From Firmicutes bacterium UBA5201 (GTDB lineage Bacteria; Bacillota; Clostridia; Peptostreptococcales; Acidaminobacteraceae), in contig DHVT01000025.1 of assembly GCA_002412775.1 (NCBI GenBank), positions 145,923 to 209,922 of the forward strand: 64,000 nt of DNA. The letters are read 5' to 3'. The position numbers and the translations under genes were made by a program. The notes below the pieces were generated by a model that was not told the DNA's origin, did no database searches, and saw nothing but the letters and a program-made list of their open reading frames with translations. Of the stretch, positions 27,326 to 33,983 are shown piece after piece. The stretch's first letter is position 1, and every line of letters starts with the position of its first letter.

Positions 27326-27786
27326 CCATCTCCACCAATAAAAGGAAAGGCCCATGCAAACGCATGGGTCTTTCCTTTTACCGGCAGAGCTGGGAGTCGA
27401 ACCACAAAGTGGTGCGTTTTTCGGCGAAGCCGAAAGAACGGGCGAACGTAGCTACAATGTTCTCACTTAGTGAAACATTGAGCGTAGGTATGGTTCTCGC
27501 GAAGCGAAACTATACTAGCTCATGCAAACGCAGGAGCCTAAGTAAATATGTTCGGATTTGTACATGAGTAATTTTTCTTATGCCGAATTCGAGCGAAGCA
27601 AGAGCTGCAAGTGCCGTAGGCAATTGTTCGACTCCCCATACTGTTGTGTTTGGATTTTGCACGAACGGAGCGACCCTGGGGTGGAGATGGTGGGAGGTCG
27701 AACCCCGAGAGGTGCGTATTTCGGCGAAGCCGAAATAACGGGTGGACGAATTTGCAATGTGTTCACGAGGTTTAACGGCCACATTC
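27326..27786 (+). repeat. Duplicate of the ssrA 3' end and terminator, then modular repeat R4 (b2 + c1)
   Basis: 27326-27412 matches 18861-18947 (tmRNA end CATCTCCACCA, terminator, GGGAGTCGAACC) with about four mismatches, so it is a direct repeat 8.46 kb from ssrA. The b2 module (27409-27599) matches R3; the c1 module (27608-27675) matches R1 and R5. At 27680-27710 an inverted ssrA 3' end fragment (GGTGGAGATGG, GGTCGAACCCC) starts another partial unit with TTTCGGC-GAA-GCCGAAA at 27720-27735. GCGAAGC occurs at 27424, 27499, 27593 and 27724. Confidence 0.85.
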
Positions 27787-27839
27787 AGTGAAAAGTATTG
27801 TATTTTGATGTATAATATTTTTAGAAAGAGGTGATTAGA

Positions 27840-28037
27840 ATGAATACTGCTAAAGAATATATTCACAATTTAATTAATGAGCTGTCAGAAAAAGAAACAC
27901 TAGAAGTTCTTGAATATATTGAATATATTAAATCCGAAAAAATGAAAGAAGAGCATTTGGATTTACAAAATGCAAGCCAATCAAGTATTTCATTCTGGGA
28001 TAATCAGACTGATGATGAGGTGTGGAATAATGTATAA
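27840..28037 (+). CDS. Small antitoxin-like protein (DUF2281-like)
   Basis: 65 residues, mostly helical and acidic, beginning MNTAKEYIHNLINELSEKETLEVLEYIEYIKSE, which resembles DUF2281-type antitoxins placed before MazF/PemK-like toxins. AGAAAGAGGTG precedes ATG 27840. The toxin-like frame that should follow is broken. Identity is moderate because such short helices are common. Confidence 0.6.
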   Translation: MNTAKEYIHNLINELSEKETLEVLEYIEYIKSEKMKEEHLDLQNASQSSISFWDNQTDDEVWNNV

Positions 28038-28145
28038 GCAAGTGAATCTACAGGCACGACTTTTATTTCCAGTAGATATTGGGCTAATTGTTCTATGTCC
28101 ATTTGATGTGACAGAGAGCCTTCACTGTAGTATAATTAAAATATA
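28029..28145 (+). pseudogene. Possible MazF/PemK-type toxin remnant
   Basis: Overlapping the antitoxin stop, ATG 28029 opens a frame starting MYKQ, the usual start of MazF/PemK proteins (MYKQGDIVLI). The rest (VNLQARLLFPVDIGLIVLCPFD) keeps only fragments resembling the family and stops after about 38 codons. A weak inference from position and four residues. Confidence 0.35.
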
Positions 28146-28176
28146 AGAATTCATTGATAATTAGTTAGATTGGAAT

Positions 28177-28236
28177 AATATCGATGCTTCTAGATGAGTT
28201 GTTGAATAAAAAGAAGATATATAAAATCATAGTATT
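28177..28236 (+). pseudogene. Third, short fragment of the MNT antitoxin gene
   Basis: ATGCTTCTAGATGAGTTG and the following codons encode MLLDELLNKKKIYKI, matching the start of the copies at 22837 and 29321. One A of the AAAAAAG run is lost and the similarity ends after about 60 bases. Confidence 0.7.
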
Positions 28237-28288
28237 TCTGTGGTACAGTTAGACTACAATTTTCATTAAATTTATAATTGGAGGTGTC

Positions 28289-28579
28289 ATGATGCTTTCT
28301 CAAAGTCAGATAAGAGATGCGTTGATTAAAACGGCTAATAAGTATCCAATCAAATCCGTTTCATTATTTGGATCATATGCTGATGGAAATGCGAATGAGG
28401 ATAGTGATGTTGATTTATTAGTTGAATTTTTAACACCAACAGTATCGTTGTTCATGTTATATGAGTTAAAATCGGATGTTGAAAATGAACTTAAAAAAAA
28501 TGTTGATCTAGTACATTTACCAATACCTCCGAATTCTATAATAAAAATTAACAAGGTAGTGACTTTGTATGAAAATTAG
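28289..28579 (+). CDS. MNT-type nucleotidyltransferase antitoxin, intact pair
   Basis: 96 residues with FGSYADGNANEDSDVDLLVEF, the GS...DxD nucleotidyltransferase site of MntA-like antitoxins that AMPylate their HEPN partner. TTGGAGGTG lies before the two consecutive ATGs at 28289 and 28292. It overlaps the next gene by 11 bases. Sequence divergent from the two other MNT copies, so it belongs to a separate subfamily. Confidence 0.85.
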   Translation: MMLSQSQIRDALIKTANKYPIKSVSLFGSYADGNANEDSDVDLLVEFLTPTVSLFMLYELKSDVENELKKNVDLVHLPIPPNSIIKINKVVTLYEN

Positions 28580-28907
28580 AGACGAACAAATTGTTAAGAT
28601 AATACTTTCTGAGATTGATGTTATAGATAACTTAATTGTGGATTACACTCAAGAATTATTTCTTGATGATGAAAAAACTAAACGTGCAGTATGCATGACA
28701 CTGATCAATATTGGAGAGTTGGCAAAGAGTATTACTGATGAATTAAGATCAGAAACTGCATATATTTCATGGAGGGGCATCTCTGGAATGAGAGATGTGA
28801 CTGCTCATAAATACCAAACACTTAGAATGGAAGATGTTTGGCATACTGTTATTATTGAGATTCCGAAACTGAAGAATCAGCTTGATTCTTTGATGAATAA
28901 AGATTAA
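28569..28907 (+). CDS. HepT-like HEPN (DUF86) ribonuclease toxin, intact motif
   Basis: 112 residues, helical. The motif RDVTAHKY keeps the R-x4-H-x-Y residues needed for RNA cleavage and for AMPylation by the antitoxin. It overlaps the MNT gene, which is the standard order. This is the only complete MNT/HEPN pair of the three in the region. Confidence 0.85.
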   Translation: MKIRDEQIVKIILSEIDVIDNLIVDYTQELFLDDEKTKRAVCMTLINIGELAKSITDELRSETAYISWRGISGMRDVTAHKYQTLRMEDVWHTVIIEIPKLKNQLDSLMNKD

Positions 28908-28947
28908 TTCTTAATATTATATTCATTATAAACTAAGAAGCGTGTAA

Positions 28948-29135
28948 CGCCTGTAACAGGACGTACCGGATTGGACGTGTCTACAAACGGTGACGCACAA
29001 AGAAAATGCGTGAGCATTTTCTTATGACGAACTCGAGCGCAGCGAGAGGGGCAAGTGCCGTAGGCAATTGCTCGACTCCACATACTGTTGTGTTTGGATT
29101 TTGCACGAACGGAGCGACCATGGTGGAGATGGTGT
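28948..29135 (+). repeat. Hairpin-rich modular repeat R5 (b3 + c1)
   Basis: 28950-28992 repeats 27283-27322. The left module is different (b3): AAAATGC-GTGA-GCATTTT and CTCGAGC-GCA-GCGAG hairpins replace those of b1 and b2, though the GNA/GNRA loop closed by C-G is kept. The c1 module (29052-29119) matches R1 and R4 over 68 bases. It ends in GGTGGAGATGGTGTGA (29121-29136), a worn inverted ssrA 3' end. Confidence 0.8.
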
Positions 29136-29320
29136 GATAAGTGCTATATTTATATAGATACTTCTGAATGCGCAAAATCTCACTCTTGTTGTTCGAACGG
29201 AACTGTAATGTATTTAGACGGTGGTTGCTCTTCTCCCATTTGAAGTGATACAGTTGTTTTATTTTTGTATAATAATATTATAAGAAATCACTTGAAAACG
29301 GGTAGATAGGAGTGATATTG

Positions 29321-29611
29321 ATGCTTCTCGACGAATTGTTGAATAAAAAAGAAGATATTTATAAAATCGTTGAGAAAAACAAAGGTAGCCAGGTTAAGGT
29401 ATTTGGTTCTACTGTAACTGGTAGCGCAACAGACCAAAGTGACATCGATATATTGGTTAAGTTTAGGGCTGATGCAACTCTTTTTGATCTAGTTGAGATT
29501 AAGTTGGAACTTGAAAGTCTGTTGAATATAAGGGTAGATGTAGTTTCAGAGAATGGACTCAAAGATAATGAGATTGGTAATAGTATCAAAAGGAGTGCAG
29601 TACTCATATGA
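29321..29611 (+). CDS. MNT-type nucleotidyltransferase antitoxin (copy 2, orphan)
   Basis: 96 residues, nearly identical to 22837-23130, with the same FGSTVTGSATDQSDID active site and a proper ATG. The duplicated DNA spans roughly 29305-29617 and ends a few bases into the HEPN gene, whose remaining frame reads MNRTSPLSEF and stops. The antitoxin therefore stands alone here. Confidence 0.85.
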   Translation: MLLDELLNKKEDIYKIVEKNKGSQVKVFGSTVTGSATDQSDIDILVKFRADATLFDLVEIKLELESLLNIRVDVVSENGLKDNEIGNSIKRSAVLI

Positions 29612-29693
29612 ATAGAACATCCCCCCTGAGCGAATTCTAGGTTGGAAAACGTTACGAAAAATGCAACGAAAAACCACTAATGTAAAGTATTGA

Positions 29694-29714
29694 TGGACCG
29701 CCTCATTGGTGGTC
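29694..29714 (+). terminator. Terminator-like hairpin
   Basis: GACCGCC, then GGTGGTC and a run of T residues; resembles the hairpin at 23977-23999. Confidence 0.6.
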
Positions 29715-29763
29715 TTTTTTTGTTATTGAACTGGACTAGAAAAAATGTGGAAGTTAAACATAA

Positions 29764-29807
29764 ACGAATTGACATATTCGTTCGTATAATGTATTATATA
29801 TACGAAC
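29764..29807 (+). promoter_or_regulatory. Promoter overlapped by two inverted repeats, probable AbiEi operator
   Basis: TTGACA (29769-29774), 17 bases, TATTAT (29792-29797). Two palindromes overlap it: ACGAAT-N6-ATTCGT (29764-29781) and the perfect GTTCGTATA-N10-TATACGAAC (29780-29807). AbiEi antitoxins repress their own promoter by binding two inverted repeats, so these are the likely sites. Assignment is by inference from position. Confidence 0.7.
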
Positions 29808-29831
29808 AATTATAACAAATGAGGTGATGTG

Positions 29832-30428
29832 ATGAGTCAAAAATATTTAGTGGATAAATTGCTAAAAGAAAAAAATGGAATTCTGACATCAGGAGAAGCT
29901 AGAGAGGCTGGTGTATCATATAAAACAATTCAAAGAATGAACCAATCAGGTGAAATTCAAAAACTTGAACAAGGTTTGTATATGGATCCCAATCAAATGG
30001 AAGATGAGTTCTATTTAACGCAGTACAGATGTAAAAAAGGTATCTTCTCCCACGAGACAGCACTATATTTTCATGATTTATCAGATAGAATGCCATTACA
30101 AATGATGTTGACCATACCGTCTGGGTATAACACTAGACTCCTGAAAGAAAAAGATAAGTACAAGTTCTTTTATATCGATGAGAAGCTTCACATTATTGGT
30201 AAAACTACTACTGAGACACCTTATGGACATCAAATCTTTGTTTACGATAAGGAAAGAACTATTTGTGATTGCATTAAAAAGAAAGATCAGTTGGATGCTG
30301 ATATTGTCAACGAAGCTCTTCGGAGGTATATGAAAATGCCTGGAGTGGACTATTCAATATTACTGGAATATGCTGAAATTTTCAAAATTAAAGATTTAGT
30401 TCGCAAATACATGGAGGTTCTAACATGA
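29832..30428 (+). CDS. AbiEi-type antitoxin, transcriptional regulator
   Basis: 198 residues with an N-terminal winged helix-turn-helix (LTSGEAREAGVSYKTIQRMNQSGEIQKLEQGLYMDP) and the AbiEi antitoxin domain (FSHETALYFHDLSDRMP, YDKERTICDCIKKKDQLD). AbiEi represses its operon and counteracts the AbiEii nucleotidyltransferase toxin. ATG 29832 follows GAGGTG. It overlaps the toxin start by four bases. Confidence 0.9.
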   Translation: MSQKYLVDKLLKEKNGILTSGEAREAGVSYKTIQRMNQSGEIQKLEQGLYMDPNQMEDEFYLTQYRCKKGIFSHETALYFHDLSDRMPLQMMLTIPSGYNTRLLKEKDKYKFFYIDEKLHIIGKTTTETPYGHQIFVYDKERTICDCIKKKDQLDADIVNEALRRYMKMPGVDYSILLEYAEIFKIKDLVRKYMEVLT

Positions 30429-30820
30429 AAATTAGCAGTCCAAGACAATTAAAAGACTGGATTAACAACATGGTAGCTAAAAACAATAGTCTAAATGCGA
30501 ATACTTTGCTTCAAAATTTCATGATGGAAAGACTTCTTGAAAGAATTTCGGTTTCAAAGTATAAAGACAACTTCATATTGAAAGGCGGATTCCTAATTGC
30601 AGCAATGGTTGGAATAGATATGAGAAGCACGATGGATATGGACACAACGATTAAAGGTATCCCAATTGACAGAAAATCTATAGAAAACGCCGCGACGGTA
30701 CCTGGTACCCAAACGGCAGTACCCAAACGGCAGTACCCAAACGGCATTTTCATGTCTGACCCTCAAGACCCTTCTCAAGAATTTGAATATATGACATGCA
30801 AAGGGGTATCAAGTGGATGA
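30425..30820 (+). pseudogene. AbiEii-type nucleotidyltransferase toxin, truncated
   Basis: The first 90 residues match AbiEii toxins (LKGGFLIAAMVGIDMRSTMDMDTTIKG keeps the first catalytic motif). After residue 90 the frame runs into three tandem copies of a 14-base unit (GTACCCAAACGGCA, 30705-30746) and then unrelated codons to a stop at residue 131. Family members have nearly 300 residues, so most of the toxin is missing. Confidence 0.85.
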
Positions 30821-30857
30821 ATTGGTTTTAGTATGGTAAGAATGGGAGGTGGATTAA

Positions 30858-32066
30858 ATGAAACGTATATCTAGTATATTCCTTTTAACAATCCTAATTT
30901 TAGCTTTAACTTTTGGTTTTTCGAGTGCTGTTGACACGAGTGAGTCGATTGATGTTTTTAGAAATTTGATAAAAGTTGATGTTAATAATCAACGTGTGAC
31001 AATGGACAATTTTCTATACAATGGGACAACATACGTGCCCATACGTGAAGTAGCAGAGCTTTTTGGTAAGGAAGTCGGCTGGAATGCATACAACAAAACA
31101 GCGAGTATTCTTGATGTCACATATGAAAAAATACCATTATCAGCATTACTGCCGAGTGAATTGGGTTATTCATGGATTTATAATGGGTTTGCTGAATATG
31201 GGCATACTATGACTTTGAATAATATAGAGGATGATCCCACCCAAAGGATTTATACCATTACCGGTGAAGTAGATGACATGTCAGGTGGCGAAAGTTTTGC
31301 AGATAACTCTATATCCATCCAATATATCCTGTCTGGAAATGAGCTTATTCAGGAGAAAGCTGAGCTGCACATGCTCGATTCCAAATTCGATCGTCTAACA
31401 CTGATCAAGACGCCATTGGTTGCAGGGACAACTTGGACACAAGATGCCATAGACAAAGATGGAAACAGTTCAAGAATCAGTGCCATCATCAAGAAGGTTG
31501 AGATTGTCGATGACAACAAGACACAGTATACGATTCGTTACGATGATGTCAATTCAGCTTATTTTGAAGAACGTATCATCCGTGAGGGTGTTGGGGTCGT
31601 TTCCGTTGAGAAACTACTTGAGCTCTCAGATACGAGTTTCCCTGCTGGTTATACCCTATATGTAAGCGGCATTTTAAAAGAGATGCCTATTCTATTATAT
31701 TTTCCGATATCATCGGGAGATCAAGTGTATCCGGAAACCAGGAATATGATGATTATCGATGGCGGAGTCGCTCGTGCGGCGATTCTTGGCCTGATCCAAG
31801 GGCCACAGTCACAAGGACTTGTGGCATCTCTGGCAGAGGGCACAAAACTGCTTGATATCTCAGTAAGTGATGGTTTATGCACTGTTGACTTTTCAAAGGA
31901 ATTTGTCGAGAATCATTCTGGTGGCAGCGCTGGTGAACTTGTTACCTTAGCATCAATTGTAAAGACACTGACACAATTTGATTCAATAGAACAGGTCCAG
32001 ATCCTGGTAGAAGGAAAAGCAGGTGCGACACTCGGTAATATCCTACTGGATAAGCCGCTGCAATAA
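30858..32066 (+). CDS. Secreted protein with copper-amine-oxidase-like N-domain and GerMN domain
   Basis: 402 residues with a signal peptide (ISSIFLLTILILALTFGFSSA). Residues 40-85 (VTMDNFLYNGTTYVPIREVAELFGKEVGWN) form a stalk-type copper amine oxidase N-terminal domain, common in Firmicute cell-surface proteins. The last 125 residues (YFPISSGDQVYP, ARAAILGLIQGPQSQGLVAS, SDGLCTVDFSKEF) match the GerMN sporulation/germination domain. Probably cell-wall associated. Codon use looks more like the core genes than its upstream neighbours, so it may mark the right edge of the accessory region. Confidence 0.85.
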   Translation: MKRISSIFLLTILILALTFGFSSAVDTSESIDVFRNLIKVDVNNQRVTMDNFLYNGTTYVPIREVAELFGKEVGWNAYNKTASILDVTYEKIPLSALLPSELGYSWIYNGFAEYGHTMTLNNIEDDPTQRIYTITGEVDDMSGGESFADNSISIQYILSGNELIQEKAELHMLDSKFDRLTLIKTPLVAGTTWTQDAIDKDGNSSRISAIIKKVEIVDDNKTQYTIRYDDVNSAYFEERIIREGVGVVSVEKLLELSDTSFPAGYTLYVSGILKEMPILLYFPISSGDQVYPETRNMMIIDGGVARAAILGLIQGPQSQGLVASLAEGTKLLDISVSDGLCTVDFSKEFVENHSGGSAGELVTLASIVKTLTQFDSIEQVQILVEGKAGATLGNILLDKPLQ

Positions 32067-32121
32067 CGCATATGTTTAGCTAGTTGTCAAACACCCAAGG
32101 TCAAGTGACAATAAAACACCA

Positions 32122-32166
32122 AAAAGGCCACAGATGTCACAGTGTGATATCCTTGTGGCCTTTTTA
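32122..32166. terminator. Bidirectional terminator between the GerMN gene and the leu operon
   Basis: AAAAAGGCCACA and TGTGGCCTTTTT form a stem with A- and T-runs on either side, so it can end transcription from both converging units. Confidence 0.8.
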
Positions 32167-32173
32167 GATAGAT

Positions 32174-32329
32174 TTACTCCATGTCATCTTCTAACCAGCT
32201 CGGTTTACAGCCGAAAAAATTCACATATTCAGCAGGCATTTCTTGAGCATTTTTAAAATTTAAAATTTCCATTGCGTCTTCTTTTTGGTCCTCATTTTTT
32301 GGTGTATACATATTTTTTTGCGTTTCCAT
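32174..32329 (-). CDS. Small 51-residue acidic protein at the end of the leu operon
   Basis: The minus-strand frame has an ideal AGGAGG (32335-32340) five bases before ATG 32329. It encodes METQKNMYTPKNEDQKEDAM, then ILNFKNAQEMPAEYVNF and a conserved-looking end FGCKPSWLEDDME. It lies 64 bases after leuB and before the terminator, so it is in the leu transcript. No signal or membrane segment. I do not recognise a family. The single Cys and the compact C-terminus may be worth testing as a functional motif. Confidence 0.65.
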   Translation of the reverse strand: METQKNMYTPKNEDQKEDAMEILNFKNAQEMPAEYVNFFGCKPSWLEDDME

Positions 32330-32393
32330 ATAAACCTCCTAATTTCTAGTAATGGCAATCACATTGCCTATAAAAGCCCCTCTGATTCTATTT

Positions 32394-33476
32394 TTAATTT
32401 TGCATTGATTCTACAATCAAGTCGCCCATACGACTTGTACTCACAACTTCATTAGTCTGATCACACTTCAAATCCTGCGTTCTATAACCATCATTTAACA
32501 CCGATTCAACGGCCTTGTAGATATGTTTTGAAGGTTCATGTAAATTGAAACTATAATCCAGCATCATTGCCAGAGATAAAATAGTTGCTATCGGATTGGC
32601 AATATCACGTCCAGCAAGATCAGGAGCGGATCCATGAATCGGTTCATATAAACCAGGTCCGCTATCACCGATACTCGCGGACGGCAATAAGCCTATAGAG
32701 CCTGTCAACATACTCGCTTCATCTGAAAGTATGTCTCCAAAAATATTGTTAGTGAGTAAAACATCAAATTGCGAAGGGTTTTGTATGAGTTGCATCGCTG
32801 CATTGTCCACATACATATGTTCATGCACAACATCTGGATAGTTCTTGGAAACCGCCTTCACAACTTCGCGCCATAGTCTGGAACTCTCTAAAACATTGGC
32901 TTTATCCACACTGACAACACGGCTCGATCGCTTCCTGGCAATTTCAAAAGCTTTTTTAGCAATCCGATCTATTTCAACTGTAGTATACGCTTCTATGTCG
33001 TAGGCACGCTCATGACCATCATCGCTTAGATCTCGCCCCTTGGCACCAAAGTATATTCCACCTGTCAATTCCCTTACCACCATAATGTCAAATCCATCAC
33101 TCACTAAATCTAGACGCAGTGGACTCGACGATGCAAGTGGCTTGATCAACTTTGCAGGTCTTAAATTCGCATAGGTTCCAAGTGCCTTTCTTAACTCTAG
33201 AAGACCCCTTTCAGGTCTTGAGTCACCTGTCAAATGATCCCACTTTGGACCTCCGACAGCACCCAGCAACACGGCATGGCTTTTTAGGCAGGCATCTTTA
33301 GTCGCTTCTGGAAGTGCACTTGAGCATACATCGATGCCATGTCCACCAAAGGGAAGAATTTCTATTTCAAATATTAAATCAAAAAGTTGCTCGACAACTG
33401 TAAGTACTTTTAAGGCTTCGCGAATAACTTCCGGGCCAATACCATCTCCGGGTAGCACAGCAATTTTATAAATCAT
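32394..33476 (-). CDS. leuB: 3-isopropylmalate dehydrogenase
   Basis: NAD-dependent oxidative decarboxylation of 3-isopropylmalate, third step of leucine synthesis. VLPGDGIGPEV at the N-terminus, LRPAKLIKPLASSSPL, VRELTGGIYFG and the metal-binding SDEASMLTGSIGLLPSASIGD are typical. 360 residues. It starts immediately after the leuD stop codon. Confidence 0.96.
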   Translation of the reverse strand: MIYKIAVLPGDGIGPEVIREALKVLTVVEQLFDLIFEIEILPFGGHGIDVCSSALPEATKDACLKSHAVLLGAVGGPKWDHLTGDSRPERGLLELRKALGTYANLRPAKLIKPLASSSPLRLDLVSDGFDIMVVRELTGGIYFGAKGRDLSDDGHERAYDIEAYTTVEIDRIAKKAFEIARKRSSRVVSVDKANVLESSRLWREVVKAVSKNYPDVVHEHMYVDNAAMQLIQNPSQFDVLLTNNIFGDILSDEASMLTGSIGLLPSASIGDSGPGLYEPIHGSAPDLAGRDIANPIATILSLAMMLDYSFNLHEPSKHIYKAVESVLNDGYRTQDLKCDQTNEVVSTSRMGDLIVESMQN

Positions 33477-33983
33477 TTAGACCCCCTCACTTCCTGCCAT
33501 AGCTCGTTTTGTATAGGCAATTAAGCCACCTTCATCTATAATGTTTCTAATAAATTCCGGAAATGGAGTCGCTTGGTACGTCTCTTTTTTTGTGAGGTTA
33601 ATAATTTCTCCCGTAACAAAATCGACGCTGACTTCATCCTGACTCTCAATTCTTTTTGCAGCTTCTTCACATTCTAAAATTGGCAAGCCTATATTGATGG
33701 CATTTCTAAAGAATATTCTTGAGAAAGAACAAGCTATCACACAGGAGATTCCGGATGCCTTAATCGCCAATGGTGCATGTTCTCTTGAAGAACCACATCC
33801 AAAATTGTGCTCAGCGACAATCATGTCACCAAGTTTGACCTGACTTGCAAAATTCGCATCGATATCCACCATGCAGTATCTCGCCAAATGCTCAGGATCG
33901 GATGCATTGAGGTATCTGGCAGGAATAATGACATCTGTATCCACATGTGATCCATATTTAAATACACTTCCTTGTGCCTTCAT
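33477..33983 (-). CDS. leuD: 3-isopropylmalate dehydratase small subunit
   Basis: Swivel subunit of isopropylmalate isomerase. KYGSHVDTDVIIPARYLN and the substrate loop GCGSSREHAPLAIKASG are present; 168 residues, the short clostridial/archaeal-like type. The start overlaps leuC's end by four bases. Confidence 0.95.
   Translation of the reverse strand: MKAQGSVFKYGSHVDTDVIIPARYLNASDPEHLARYCMVDIDANFASQVKLGDMIVAEHNFGCGSSREHAPLAIKASGISCVIACSFSRIFFRNAINIGLPILECEEAAKRIESQDEVSVDFVTGEIINLTKKETYQATPFPEFIRNIIDEGGLIAYTKRAMAGSEGV

Noticed and set aside
18909..29135. CRISPR array
   Set aside because: The repeats are long, few and modular, with gene-sized spacers; no short regular direct repeats and no cas genes.
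18909..29135. Canonical integron with attC sites
   Set aside because: No integrase gene is in the window and the GTTRRRY/RYYYAAC core of attC sites is not found at unit ends; only the cassette-like layout is similar.
18917..31000. Insertion sequences or transposons
   Set aside because: No transposase fragment could be read in any frame, and the repeat units lack target-site duplications that I could see.
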